The notes beneath the pieces are model-generated. The model saw nothing but the letters and a program-made list of their open reading frames with translations, was not told the origin of the DNA and did no database searches. Source: Geothrix rubra (lineage in GTDB: Bacteria; Acidobacteriota; Holophagae; Holophagales; Holophagaceae). Taken from it: 64,000 bases of DNA. The first letter of the stretch is position 1. Each line of letters opens with the position of its first letter. Of this stretch, positions 47,865 to 56,348 are shown piece after piece. The DNA lies in assembly GCF_030268065.1 (NCBI RefSeq), contig NZ_BSDD01000001.1, forward strand, positions 496,001 to 560,000, written 5' to 3'. The position numbers were made by a program, and so were the translations under genes.

Positions 47865-48740
47865 ATGGCAGTTCTCGTGGGCAACCACACCAAGCTCATC
47901 GTCCAGGGCATCACGGGCCGCGAGGGCCTCTTCCACGCCAAGGGTTGCCGCGACTACGGCACGAAGGTCGTGGGCGGCGTGACGCCGGGCAAGGGGGGCA
48001 CCGACATCGAAGGCTTCCCCGTCTTCAACACCGTCAAGGAGGCCGTGGCCAAGACCGGCGCCAACGCCACCATGATCTTCGTGCCCCCCGTGGCCGCCGC
48101 GGACGCCATCCTCGAGGCCCTCGACGCGGGCATCGAGCTGGTCGTCTGCATCACCGAGGGGATCCCCGTCCTCGACATGGTGAAGGTCAAGCGCGTCCTC
48201 CCCAACTACCCCAAGAGCCGGCTCATCGGCCCCAACTGCCCCGGCATCATCAGCCCCGGCCTGGCCAAGATCGGCATCATGCCGGGCCGCATCCACAAGC
48301 AGGGCCACGTGGGCGTCGTCAGCCGCTCCGGCACCCTCACCTATGAGGCCGTGGGCCAGCTCACGGCGCTGGGCATCGGCCAGAGCACCTGCATCGGCAT
48401 CGGCGGCGATCCCGTGAGCGGCACCAGCCACATCGACGCGCTCGAGATGTTCAACAACGATCCCGATACCCATGCCGTCATCATGATCGGCGAAATCGGC
48501 GGCAGCGCCGAGGAGGACGCCGCCGCCTGGGTGAAGGCCAACATGAAGAAGCCCGTGGTGGCGTTCATCGCCGGCCAGACGGCCCCTCCCGGGCGCCGGA
48601 TGGGCCACGCCGGCGCCATCATCTCCGGGGGCAAGGGCACCGCTGCCGAGAAGATGAAGGCCCTGACCGCCGCGGGCATCACCGTGGTGCAGAGCCCCGC
48701 CGACATGGGCAAGGCCCTGGCCGAACGCCTCAAGGGCTGA
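47865..48740 (+). CDS. sucD: Succinyl-CoA synthetase, alpha subunit
   Basis: A 291-residue subunit carrying the CoA-binding fold and the phosphohistidine. Seen: [57 protein letters not shown] and [18 protein letters not shown], where the active-site His is in the GHAGA phrase. It pairs with SucC. An ATG start follows GAGGTATGAC. A clear intrinsic terminator 20 bases after the stop ends the operon. Confidence 0.97.
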   Translation: MAVLVGNHTKLIVQGITGREGLFHAKGCRDYGTKVVGGVTPGKGGTDIEGFPVFNTVKEAVAKTGANATMIFVPPVAAADAILEALDAGIELVVCITEGIPVLDMVKVKRVLPNYPKSRLIGPNCPGIISPGLAKIGIMPGRIHKQGHVGVVSRSGTLTYEAVGQLTALGIGQSTCIGIGGDPVSGTSHIDALEMFNNDPDTHAVIMIGEIGGSAEEDAAAWVKANMKKPVVAFIAGQTAPPGRRMGHAGAIISGGKGTAAEKMKALTAAGITVVQSPADMGKALAERLKG

Positions 48741-48759
48741 TCCAGACTCGTTCCGCCGA

Positions 48760-48788
48760 GGACGGCCCCCGCGGGGGCCGTCCTTTTT
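48760..48788 (+). terminator. Intrinsic terminator of the sucCD operon
   Basis: An 11-bp perfect stem GGACGGCCCCC with GGGGGCCGTCC, loop GC, followed by five T and GC. It is the strongest intrinsic terminator in the window apart from that after mdh. Confidence 0.93.
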
Positions 48789-48818
48789 GCATCTTCCCGG
48801 AGGCCGGCGATCGGCCCC

Positions 48819-49475
48819 ATGATGGCTGTCATGACGTCGAACACGGCCTCCCGACCCGACTCCCGCCGCGGGACCTTCCTGCGCAACCTCCGGCGCTTCC
48901 ACGCCTGGGTGGGGCTCAGCGGGGCCGCCTTCGGCCTCCTCTTCGGCCTGACGGGCTTTCTCCAGAACCACCGGGCCGTGATGAAGATCGAGGCCGGTCA
49001 GGTGGAGGAGCACAAGGTCCAGATCCAGCTGGACCAGGCGCCCGCCACCATCGAGGAACTCGCCGGCACCCTGGCCTCGCGCTTCGGCGTGCCCATGAGC
49101 CGCGTGCGCTGGCGGGTGCTGCCGCCCAGGCCCGCCCGCTTCGGCGGCCAGGAGGTGAAGGCGGCGGAGCAGTGGCTGGTCATGGTCACCGGGCATGCCC
49201 ATTTCGCGCGCGCCACCTACCTGCCGGGCAACCGCACCGTCGACCTGGAGCGCGGCGACGCGAACCTGGTGGAGACCCTGGAGCGGCTCCACAAGGCCGA
49301 AGGTGGCCAGGCCGGCTGGATCCTCCTCACCGACTGCTTCGCGGGCGGACTGGTGTTCATGACGCTGAGCGGGACCCTGCTCTGGACCCGCCTGGCCGGA
49401 CCGCGGCTGCTGTCCGCCGCCCTGGCGCTGGGGGGCCTGGTGGCGGCCATCCTCGTCGCCTCCCGGGCCTGGTAG
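48819..49475 (+). CDS. PepSY-associated membrane protein
   Basis: About 218 residues. An N-terminal basic stretch (RRGTFLRNLRRFHAWVGLSG) leads to a membrane helix (residues about 33-52, GAAFGLLFGLTGFLQN). A periplasmic domain follows, and two more helices lie at the C-terminus (LVFMTLSGTLLWTRLAG, ALALGGLVAAILVASRAW). The pattern FLRNLRRFHAWVGLS with HxxxG and the closing GTLL.TRL is that of PepSY_TM proteins, which are found beside siderophore or iron-reductase genes. The start is uncertain among ATG 48819, 48822 and 48831. A haem-reductase role is only a possibility. Confidence 0.72.
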   Translation: MMAVMTSNTASRPDSRRGTFLRNLRRFHAWVGLSGAAFGLLFGLTGFLQNHRAVMKIEAGQVEEHKVQIQLDQAPATIEELAGTLASRFGVPMSRVRWRVLPPRPARFGGQEVKAAEQWLVMVTGHAHFARATYLPGNRTVDLERGDANLVETLERLHKAEGGQAGWILLTDCFAGGLVFMTLSGTLLWTRLAGPRLLSAALALGGLVAAILVASRAW

Positions 49476-49500
49476 GACCTATGCTGGAGCTGGAGGGCCC

Positions 49501-49938
49501 ATGCTGATCTCCCGAGAGATGGTCCTGGACCAGGACATCGGCCTCAACGGCACCCTGTTCGGCGGCGACATGATGGCGCGCATGGACATGGTGGCGGGCA
49601 TCACGGCCTCCCTGATGTCCCGCAACCGTCGCTTCGTCACCCTGAAGGTGTCCGAGCTGATCTTCCACAGCCCCGTGCGGCCGGGGGAGATCATCGAGTT
49701 CTACGCCACCATCAGCCGCCAGGGGCGCACCAGCCTCACCATCCAGATCGAGGTGCAGGTCTACGCGCCCGTGACCGACTCCCACCGCGACGTGACCAGC
49801 GGGGAATTCGTGATGGTGGCGGTGGATGGCGAAGGCCAGTCCGAATCGATCCTCTGGAAGCCGGAGGCGATCCAGGAGGCGAACCGGGCGCATGAGACCC
49901 GCAAGGCGCGGCAGGCCGGACGGAAAATTCCGGGCTGA
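49501..49938 (+). CDS. Acyl-CoA thioesterase, YciA/BFIT hot-dog type
   Basis: A 145-residue single hot-dog domain. The motif LNGTLFGGDMMARMDMVAGITAS places the catalytic Asp (Asp in GGDMMARMD) on the central helix, followed by VTLKVSELIFHSPVRPGEII. It hydrolyses acyl-CoA to acid and CoA and is often regulated by or protects against acyl-CoA build-up. The ATG at 49501 follows GGAGGGCCC. It lies 25 bases after the PepSY gene and 19 bases before the radical SAM gene. The preferred chain length is not known. Confidence 0.88.
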   Translation: MLISREMVLDQDIGLNGTLFGGDMMARMDMVAGITASLMSRNRRFVTLKVSELIFHSPVRPGEIIEFYATISRQGRTSLTIQIEVQVYAPVTDSHRDVTSGEFVMVAVDGEGQSESILWKPEAIQEANRAHETRKARQAGRKIPG

Positions 49939-49957
49939 TCCGGCGTATGCTGTACGG

Positions 49958-50836
49958 ATGAGTGACTTGATCCAGGCCCATTTGGACCACCGCCGCGTCT
50001 GGCGGGACTTCGACTACTGCTATCCCGTGATCTCGCGGCGCAGCCGGGGCGTGAGCCTGGGCGTGAACCTGAATCCAGACAAGGTCTGCAACTTCGATTG
50101 CGTGTACTGCGAGGTCGACCGGCTCAGCCCTGCGCGACGGCGGGACCTGGATCTCGACCAGGTGGAGCAGGAACTGGGGCTGCTCCTGGACCTCTCCACC
50201 AGCGGCGAGCTCTACGACATCCCGCCCTTCGACTCCGCCCGACCCGAGCAGCGCCGGCTCAATGACATCGCCTTCAGCGGCGACGGCGAGCCCACGACCG
50301 CCCGGGAATTCACCGCGGCGGTGGCCCGGGTGGCGGCGCTGAAGCGGGCCCGTGGGCTGGATCTCGTAAAGCTGGTGCTGATCACGGATTCGAGCCGGCT
50401 GCAGGCCCCGGAGGTGGTCCAGGGGCTGGAGATCCTCATGGCCCACCAGGGGGAGATCTGGGCGAAGCTGGACGCCGGTTCCGAGGCGTACTACCGGGAG
50501 ATCTGCCGGAGCCAGGTCCCCTTCCAGCGCATCCTGGACAACCTGCTGGCGACGGCACGGCGCTGGCCCACCGTGATCCAGACCCTCTTCCTGGAATGGC
50601 AGGGCCAGGGTCCCGACACCGCGGAGCTGGCGGCCTACTGCGGGCGGCTGGAGCACATCCTCCGCAACGGGGGACGGCTCCAGGCGCTCCAGCTCTACAC
50701 CGTGGCCCGTCCCACCCCGGAGCCCGAGGCCCGGCCGCTCCGCCGGCTCCAGCTGGACGCCATCGCCGCCGGCGTGCGCTCGCACTTCCCCGGGCTGCCG
50801 GTGGAGGTCTACTACGGCCCGGAGGAGTGGGCCTGA
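49958..50836 (+). CDS. Radical SAM protein (MoaA/NifB-type wybutosine-like family)
   Basis: A 292-residue protein. The cluster motif is CNFDCVYCE at residues about 46-54 (CxxxCxxC), followed by the beta-strand phrase NDIAFSGDGEPTTAREF, which resembles GEP motifs that bind SAM. YRDFDYCYPVISRRSRGVSLGVNLNP-type lead-in is shared by a broad family of unassigned radical SAM proteins. No C-terminal domain or peptide substrate gene is close by. It precedes and overlaps capA-like gene (50827) by 10 bases. Function unknown. Confidence 0.85.
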   Translation: MSDLIQAHLDHRRVWRDFDYCYPVISRRSRGVSLGVNLNPDKVCNFDCVYCEVDRLSPARRRDLDLDQVEQELGLLLDLSTSGELYDIPPFDSARPEQRRLNDIAFSGDGEPTTAREFTAAVARVAALKRARGLDLVKLVLITDSSRLQAPEVVQGLEILMAHQGEIWAKLDAGSEAYYREICRSQVPFQRILDNLLATARRWPTVIQTLFLEWQGQGPDTAELAAYCGRLEHILRNGGRLQALQLYTVARPTPEPEARPLRRLQLDAIAAGVRSHFPGLPVEVYYGPEEWA

Positions 50837-52080
50837 GCCGGCGCGTCCTCCTCCTCGCGGTCCTGCTCGCACTGGGTCCGGTCCTGGCGGCCGAGGTGCC
50901 GGCGCCACCGCCCGTCACCGTGCGCCTGGTGGCGGTGGGCGACATCATGATGCACCAGGACGTGAAGCTGGCCGAGACGCAGGACCAGGGCGGTTTCCCG
51001 GACCTGTGGGCGGACCTCGTGCCCTTGTTCAAGGGTGCGGACCTGGCCTTCGGCAACCTCGAGACGCCCGTGGCGCCCACCACCGGGCGCCCCGGGAAGC
51101 CCTTCCAGTTCAATGCCCCGGCCTCCCTGCCGCCGGCCCTTCGCGCCAGCGGTTTCACGGTGCTCTCCACGGCCAACAACCATGCTTTCGACCAGGGGCG
51201 GAAGGGCGTGGCGGAGACCCTCGACCGCCTGCGGCAGGCCGACCTCCTCGCCATCGGCAGCGGAGAGGACCGCCCCCGGGCGGAAGCCACGCAGATCCTG
51301 GAACGGAACGGCCTGAAGGTGGCCTTCCTGGGCTTCACGGACATCTTCAACCTGGATCTGGACCGTAAGGCCACCGAACCCTGGGTGCGCCCCCTCGATC
51401 TCGGACCGGCCCTGGCGGCAGTGAGGGAGGCCCGGTCCAAGGCGGACATCGTGGTGGTGAGCATCCACTGGGGCAACGAGTACCAGCACATGCCCACGAA
51501 GCGTCAGCGCGACATCGCCCGCAAGCTGGTGGAGGCGGGCTGCGACCTGCTGCTGGGACACCATCCCCACGTGCTCCAGCCCATGGAGCTGCTGACCGTG
51601 GAGGGCCGCCGCGCCCTGGTGGCCTACTCCCTGGGGAACTTCATCAGCAACCAGGACCGCATGTACCGGGCCGACCTCTTCCCCGTGGCGGAGGGCGACA
51701 GCCGGGACGGGGCCGCCCTGGAGGTGACCTTCGAGCGTCGCCGGTGGCCGGACGGCACCGAAGCCGTGGTGATCTCCCATGCGGGCTACGAGCCCCTCTG
51801 GACCGAGAACAACTGGGGGGCAGGGAAAGGCGCGCCCAGGCGGATCAGGGTGATCCGGGTGGCTGCGGCGGAGGCCCGCCTCCGGGAAGAGTTGGACCGC
51901 CTGGAGGATCCGCAGGCGGACGCCGGAACTCCCGTCGCGCCCGCGGTGCGGAAGGCCGCCATCCTGGCCGACCAGGAGCGCCTGCGCACCCTCATCCTGC
52001 GGCGGCGGAGGATCGCCGGGATCCTGGGCCAGGCCTTCGAGGATCTCAACGCAGGCGGAACGAGCCCAGCAGGCCGCTGA
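50827..52080 (+). CDS. CapA-family metallophosphatase-like exported protein
   Basis: About 417 residues. A GTG start at 50827 follows GGAGG; a CTG at 50833 has better spacing and cannot be excluded. The signal peptide ([19 protein letters not shown]) is followed by the CapA/PgsA fold: [60 protein letters not shown] and [10 protein letters not shown]. These supply the Asp/Asn/His metal ligands. In Bacillus the family helps poly-gamma-glutamate export; here no pgs genes are near, so another periplasmic phosphoesterase role is possible. A basic C-terminal tail follows. Its 3' end overlaps the convergent MCP gene by 35 bases. Confidence 0.88.
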   Translation: MGLSRRVLLLAVLLALGPVLAAEVPAPPPVTVRLVAVGDIMMHQDVKLAETQDQGGFPDLWADLVPLFKGADLAFGNLETPVAPTTGRPGKPFQFNAPASLPPALRASGFTVLSTANNHAFDQGRKGVAETLDRLRQADLLAIGSGEDRPRAEATQILERNGLKVAFLGFTDIFNLDLDRKATEPWVRPLDLGPALAAVREARSKADIVVVSIHWGNEYQHMPTKRQRDIARKLVEAGCDLLLGHHPHVLQPMELLTVEGRRALVAYSLGNFISNQDRMYRADLFPVAEGDSRDGAALEVTFERRRWPDGTEAVVISHAGYEPLWTENNWGAGKGAPRRIRVIRVAAAEARLREELDRLEDPQADAGTPVAPAVRKAAILADQERLRTLILRRRRIAGILGQAFEDLNAGGTSPAGR

Positions 52081-53227
52081 GGTCCTGGGCCTGGGTCGCC
52101 AGCCGGAAACTGGCGCCCTCGGTGTCCCGGGCCTCGTTCAGCGTTCCGGCCGCACCCTCGTGGATCTCCCGCGTCCGGCCCTCCACGGAGGCCACGGTGC
52201 GGGCCTGCTCCTCGGCCGCCTCCGCGATCCGGTCCACCATGACACTGACGGCATGGATGCCCGTCAGGATCCCCTCCAGGGAGCGGCCTGCGGCCTCGGC
52301 CCTGGAGACACCGCCCTGAACATGCTCGGTGCTGCCCGCCATGGCGCGGACGAGGTGCTGGGTGGTGGCCTGGATGCTGGCGATCATGTCCCGGATCTCC
52401 TGGGAGGCCTGGGAGGACTTCTCGGCCAGCCGGCGGACCTCCTCGGCCACCACGGCGAAGCCCCGGCCGTGCGCTCCCGCGTGGGAGGCCTCGATGGCCG
52501 CGTTCAGCGCAAGCAGGTTCGTCTGCTCGGCGATGCCGTTGATGACCTGGACGATGGCGCCGATCTGCTCGGCCTTGCCCCCGAGATCCACCACGGCGTC
52601 GGCCGCCTCGTCCACCACCCGCCGGACCTGGTGCATGGCCGACTGGACCTCCCGCGTGACGCCGGAACCTTCCTGGGCGAGTTCCTGCGCCTGTCGGCCC
52701 GCGGAGGCGGCCTCCATGGCGTTCCGGGCGACGTCCGCGATGGTCCGGCTCAGTTCCTCCATGGCCCGGCTGATCTCCGCTGCGCCCCCCACCTGGACCT
52801 CCATCCGCCGGCTGACATTGCCCAGGTTCCCCTGCATGCCCTGGCAGTCCCGGTTTACCTGCTCGCTCAGGCCCGCCACCTTCCCGATGACATCGCGGAG
52901 GTTGCCGGCCATGACACTCATGGCGTGGGCGATGGCGCCGATGGTGTCGTGGCTCCGGAGGGTGCAGTCCAGGGTGAGGTCCTTCTCGCTGATGGCCCGG
53001 GCCACGCCGGCCATGCGCCGCAGACTCCGGAGAAGCATGAGGTTCATCACGAAGTAGTTGGCGAGGCCCATGATGAGGCCGGCCAGGAGGCAGCCGGCCA
53101 CGAAGAAGATGCGCAGGCCCGGCTTCCAGTCCACGAAGAAGCCCGCGTAGAGCGGGAACACCGCACCCATGGCCAGGCCGAAGGCCAGGAAGGAGAACAG
53201 GGTGTTTCGCAGGATGCTGGGCTTCAT
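52046..53227 (-). CDS. Methyl-accepting chemotaxis protein with small periplasmic part
   Basis: A 393-residue MCP. Two membrane helices (about residues 7-28 and 40-62) flank a very short loop, so there is no large ligand-binding domain. A HAMP-like segment (about 65-115) leads to the signalling domain with the highly conserved tip [24 protein letters not shown]-type sequence, [19 protein letters not shown] and a helical tail. It passes signals to CheA/CheW. Sensing probably occurs in the membrane or from within the cell, for example redox or a partner. No che genes are in the window. It overlaps CapA by 35 bases at the 3' ends. Confidence 0.93.
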   Translation of the reverse strand: MKPSILRNTLFSFLAFGLAMGAVFPLYAGFFVDWKPGLRIFFVAGCLLAGLIMGLANYFVMNLMLLRSLRRMAGVARAISEKDLTLDCTLRSHDTIGAIAHAMSVMAGNLRDVIGKVAGLSEQVNRDCQGMQGNLGNVSRRMEVQVGGAAEISRAMEELSRTIADVARNAMEAASAGRQAQELAQEGSGVTREVQSAMHQVRRVVDEAADAVVDLGGKAEQIGAIVQVINGIAEQTNLLALNAAIEASHAGAHGRGFAVVAEEVRRLAEKSSQASQEIRDMIASIQATTQHLVRAMAGSTEHVQGGVSRAEAAGRSLEGILTGIHAVSVMVDRIAEAAEEQARTVASVEGRTREIHEGAAGTLNEARDTEGASFRLATQAQDLSGLLGSFRLR

Positions 53228-53290
53228 GACAGGACTCCGGAGGCCATCCGATGTCCCTCTTTTCGTTTGACGACCACAAGATCTGAGTTC

Positions 53291-53872
53291 TTACACGCCC
53301 TGGTCCGTCCCGGCCGGTGCCAGCCCCAGTTCCTCCCGGTGCCGGTGGAGGACGCCGATGATCCGTTCCAGGTGCTCCTCCTCGGTCCCGCCCACGGCCT
53401 CGATGAGCATCCGCAGGCCCTCGGCCACCTCGAAACGGTCCACCCCGGCGGCGAAGGCCTTGTCCTTCAGCTTCTTCTTCACGCTCCTGGGTTCCAGGCC
53501 CTCGGTGCGCCCGGGCCGGACCAGGGCGCAGGCCATGACGAATCCGGTGATCTCATCCGAGGCCAGCAGGGCCTTGTCCAGGAGGTTCCCGTAGGGCACT
53601 CCCCACCGGGTGTAGTGGGCGCTGATGGCGTGGGCCAGGTCGGCCTCGCCGCGTTCGGTGAGCCAGGCCACGATGCGCTTCGGATGCTCCTCGGGCCAGG
53701 AATCATAGTCCGCGTCGTGGAGCAGCCCGGCCAGCCCGAAGCGTTCCACGTCCTCGCCCTGGCGGGCCGCGAAGTCCCGCATCACCAGCTCCACGGCCCG
53801 GGCATGGATCCGCAGCCGGTCCGAGGGGGTCCAGTCACAGAGCAGCTGCCAGGCTTCGTCACGGGTGGGCAT
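53291..53872 (-). CDS. HD-domain phosphohydrolase
   Basis: A 193-residue protein with the HD fold: HARAVELVMRDFAARQG, LLHDADYDSWPEEHPKRI with the paired HD, and AHAISAHYTRWGVPYG with a later His. These bind metal for phosphomonoester or nucleotide hydrolysis. Proteins of this small type with a Trp-rich N-terminus (DEAWQLLCDWTPSDRL) are widespread and mostly unassigned. It is the last gene of a minus-strand run (GT2, FlhB-like, PHP, response regulator, TruA, HD), with a 13-base gap to TruA. Substrate unknown. Confidence 0.88.
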   Translation of the reverse strand: MPTRDEAWQLLCDWTPSDRLRIHARAVELVMRDFAARQGEDVERFGLAGLLHDADYDSWPEEHPKRIVAWLTERGEADLAHAISAHYTRWGVPYGNLLDKALLASDEITGFVMACALVRPGRTEGLEPRSVKKKLKDKAFAAGVDRFEVAEGLRMLIEAVGGTEEEHLERIIGVLHRHREELGLAPAGTDQGV

Positions 53873-53885
53873 CGAGGCTCCGGGC

Positions 53886-54716
53886 TCAGGGAATCAGGAG
53901 GGTCGGCTGCGGGGGGCCGGGTTCGGGATCCCCTGCGTAGCGGACCCGCTCCAGGAACAGGCCCGAGGCTGGCGCAGCATGGGCCGCCCAGAGGCGGTTG
54001 GCGGCCTCCGTGGGATCCCGGAGGTCCTCCACGATGCGACGGGGTTCCTCCTCGCCCACCCCGCAGGCCACCGCGGCCCCCACCATGCGCCGGACCTGCC
54101 GGCGGAAGAAGTGGGTGGCGCGGACGCGCAGCAGGATCAGGGAGCCGGCTTCCGCCACCTCGCACTTGAAGAGGCGGCTCCGGCCGTCTTCCTCAGAATC
54201 CAGCTCGGCAAAGGCGGCGAGGTCCTGGTTCCCCTCGAAGGCGGTCCAGGCCCGGGCGAGCCGGTCCAGGTCCAGGCGGTGTTTCACCCACCAGATCCAC
54301 GGCTTGCCCAGCGCGCTCCGCCGGCGGCTGATCTGGTAGAGGTAGGTGCGGTCCACCGCATCGTGCCGGGCATGGAAGACCGGGGGGCAGGAGCGGACGT
54401 CGCGGAGGGCGATGTCCTGGGGCAGGAGGGCATCCAGGGCGCGGCGCAGTTCGCCGGGCCGGGGGGCGCCCCTGGCGTCCAGGTGCAGGTGGGCCACCTG
54501 GCCCAGGGCGTGGACCCCGGCGTCCGTGCGGCCGGAGCCGCCGAGGGCCACGAGGTGGAACCCGGCCTGGTGGATCGCGTGCTCGAGGGATCCGGCGACC
54601 GTGCGGACACCCTCACGGGTCTGGCCGGGCCCCTGCTTCTGCCAGCCGTGGAAACGACCGCCGTCGTACTCCAGGAGGAGCCGGTAGGCGGCGAGGGAGA
54701 CGGGTCTCGCGGCCAC
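53886..54716 (-). CDS. truA: tRNA pseudouridine(38-40) synthase TruA
   Basis: A 276-residue pseudouridine synthase acting on tRNA positions 38-40. The catalytic Asp is in GSGRTDAGVHALGQVAHLH (about residues 60-75). It also shows YDGGRFHGWQKQG near the N-terminus and the C-terminal FFRRQVRRMVGAAV. The length fits the family. Its start lies 3 bases after the response regulator stop, so the two are translationally linked. Confidence 0.95.
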   Translation of the reverse strand: MAARPVSLAAYRLLLEYDGGRFHGWQKQGPGQTREGVRTVAGSLEHAIHQAGFHLVALGGSGRTDAGVHALGQVAHLHLDARGAPRPGELRRALDALLPQDIALRDVRSCPPVFHARHDAVDRTYLYQISRRRSALGKPWIWWVKHRLDLDRLARAWTAFEGNQDLAAFAELDSEEDGRSRLFKCEVAEAGSLILLRVRATHFFRRQVRRMVGAAVACGVGEEEPRRIVEDLRDPTEAANRLWAAHAAPASGLFLERVRYAGDPEPGPPQPTLLIP

Positions 54717-54718
54717 GG

Positions 54719-55117
54719 TCAGGCGCGGATGACGGCGCGGACGGCGTCCACGAGGGCAGCCGGATCGTGGATGGGCTTGGCGATGTAGCCTTCGGCCCCC
54801 GTCAGCTCCAGGTACTTCTCGCGGTCCCCGAACATGGCGTGGGCCGTGGCGAGGAGCACGGGGATGTGCCGCGTGGCCTCGTCCTGCTTGAGGAGCTGGG
54901 TGATGAAGATCCCGTCCACCTTGTTCCCCTGGTAGCTGGAGCGGGAGAGGCTCACGTCCATGATGATGGCGGCGAGATCCGCCTCGTGGGCGAGCCGCAG
55001 GATCTCTTCCACATCCTCGGAGACGAGCACCTCGAACCCACCCTTCTTGGCGAGGACGACCTGGATGAACCTGACATTGATCGGGTCATCTTCCACCAGG
55101 AGGATGCGATTGGACAT
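54719..55117 (-). CDS. Stand-alone receiver-domain response regulator
   Basis: A 132-residue REC domain. The Asp pair is at LVEDDPINVRFIQ, the phosphorylation site at IIMDVSLSRSSYQG (Asp in MDVS), and the Lys at YIAKPIHDP. A short insert (SRSSYQGNKVDGIF) follows the phosphorylation site, as seen in SpoIIE-like or CheY-like proteins of delta-proteobacteria and acidobacteria. No output domain, so it probably acts by protein contact. The cognate kinase is not here. ATG 55117 is directly before the domain. Confidence 0.92.
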   Translation of the reverse strand: MSNRILLVEDDPINVRFIQVVLAKKGGFEVLVSEDVEEILRLAHEADLAAIIMDVSLSRSSYQGNKVDGIFITQLLKQDEATRHIPVLLATAHAMFGDREKYLELTGAEGYIAKPIHDPAALVDAVRAVIRA

Positions 55118-55172
55118 GGGGGCCCCTATCTTCAACAGCCTACAGCGCTTCCGCGCCTGGCGACAGGTGCAC

Positions 55173-56024
55173 TCAGGTCCAGGCGCCCCGGTCCCGCTGG
55201 GCCTCCAGAGCCTCCAGCAGGCTGTCCGGCACCTTCAGCCCGCCCCGACCTGCGCCGAGCCGGAGTCCAGGCTTGTTGCCGCCGTGGTAGTCGCTGCCCC
55301 CGGTGACGACCATGCCGAGGCGTCTGGCCAGTCCCGTGAAATAGCGCTGTTCAGCGGCCCGGTACTCTCCGTAGTAGCCTTCGAGGCCCTCGATGCCCTC
55401 CCGCTGCAGGTCGCGCATGGCCTCGTCCCAGTTGAAGGAGCCGCCGGCGAAGCGCCCGGGGTGCGCCACCACGGGCACGCCGCCCGCCTCGCGGATCCAG
55501 CGGGCAGCCTCCCCGGGACTCAGTTCCTCCCGGGGCACGAAGGCCGGGCCATCGTCCCCGATAAGGCGCTCGAAGGCCTCCTGAGGTCGCCGGACGTAGC
55601 CCTTGGCGGCCAGGGCCCGGGCAAAGTGGACCCGGGAGAGCAGGGGGGTCTCCGCCTCGGCCTGGACCTCCTCCAGGCTCACGGGACAACCCACCTCGGC
55701 CAGACGCAGGGCCATGCGGCGGTTCCGGTCCTCCCGGCGTCCGCGCAGCTCGGCCAATCGATCCTGGAACCGGGCGTCCGTGGGGTCCACCAGGAGGCCC
55801 AGGACGTGGAGGGACCGCCCCATGAAGCGGCAGCTCAGTTCCGTGCCCACGAGCAGCCGGACCTCCACCTTCGGCTGCTGGGCCAGGAAGTCCGGGATGC
55901 CGCCGAGGGTGTCATGGTCGGTGAGGCAGAGGGCCGTCAACCCGGCCGCCTCCGCCAGGAGAGCCAGACGTTCCGGCGTGTCCGTGCCGTCGGAATGGAG
56001 GGTGTGGCAATGGAGGTCGATCAT
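55173..56024 (-). CDS. PHP-domain phosphoesterase (RNase AM/YciV-like)
   Basis: A 283-residue PHP protein. Metal motifs are LHCHTLHSDGTDTPE, LTDHDTLGG, GTELSCRFMGRSLHVLG and VVAHPGRFAGG, with the last ligand in GGSDYHGGNK. Members are 3',5'-nucleotide bisphosphate phosphatases or 5'-3' exonucleases (RNase AM) that remove ribonucleotides from rRNA ends. The start overlaps the FlhB-like gene by 4 bases (ATGA). Activity is by family assignment. Confidence 0.9.
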   Translation of the reverse strand: MIDLHCHTLHSDGTDTPERLALLAEAAGLTALCLTDHDTLGGIPDFLAQQPKVEVRLLVGTELSCRFMGRSLHVLGLLVDPTDARFQDRLAELRGRREDRNRRMALRLAEVGCPVSLEEVQAEAETPLLSRVHFARALAAKGYVRRPQEAFERLIGDDGPAFVPREELSPGEAARWIREAGGVPVVAHPGRFAGGSFNWDEAMRDLQREGIEGLEGYYGEYRAAEQRYFTGLARRLGMVVTGGSDYHGGNKPGLRLGAGRGGLKVPDSLLEALEAQRDRGAWT

Positions 56025-56323
56025 GCGGTGGGTTCGCCGGGGATCCGACCGTTGGCCCGGTAGAGGGCGGCCAGGAGCAGGGCCACGGCCTGGAAGAGCT
56101 CGGGCGGGATCAACCGGCCGATGTCGAGGGGTTCCAGGGCGGCCAGCAGGTCGGGATCCCGGGTGACGTTGACATGGTGCTGTCGCGCCAGTTCGAGGAT
56201 GCGGTCGGCCAACAGCCCCTCACCCCTGGCCACCAGCTTGGGTGCCGCATCCCGGAAGGGATCCTCCGGCTGGTACCGCAGGGCGGCGGCGCGGGAGCGC
56301 TGGGTGCGGGGCGGGCGGGCCAT
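56021..56323 (-). CDS. FlhB C-terminal-like protein
   Basis: A 100-residue protein resembling the cytoplasmic domain of flagellar/type III export component FlhB: ALRYQPEDPFRDAAPKLVARGEGLLADRILELARQHHV. There are no membrane helices and the auto-cleavage motif NPTH is missing (the corresponding region is DPDLLAALE). Such stand-alone FlhB-like proteins occur outside flagellar operons and have no clear role; some promote export switching. Its stop overlaps the PHP start by 4 bases. Start ATG 56323. Confidence 0.85.
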   Translation of the reverse strand: MARPPRTQRSRAAALRYQPEDPFRDAAPKLVARGEGLLADRILELARQHHVNVTRDPDLLAALEPLDIGRLIPPELFQAVALLLAALYRANGRIPGEPTA

Positions 56324-56348
56324 GGCTCCCCCGATCGGAACGGGGGGC

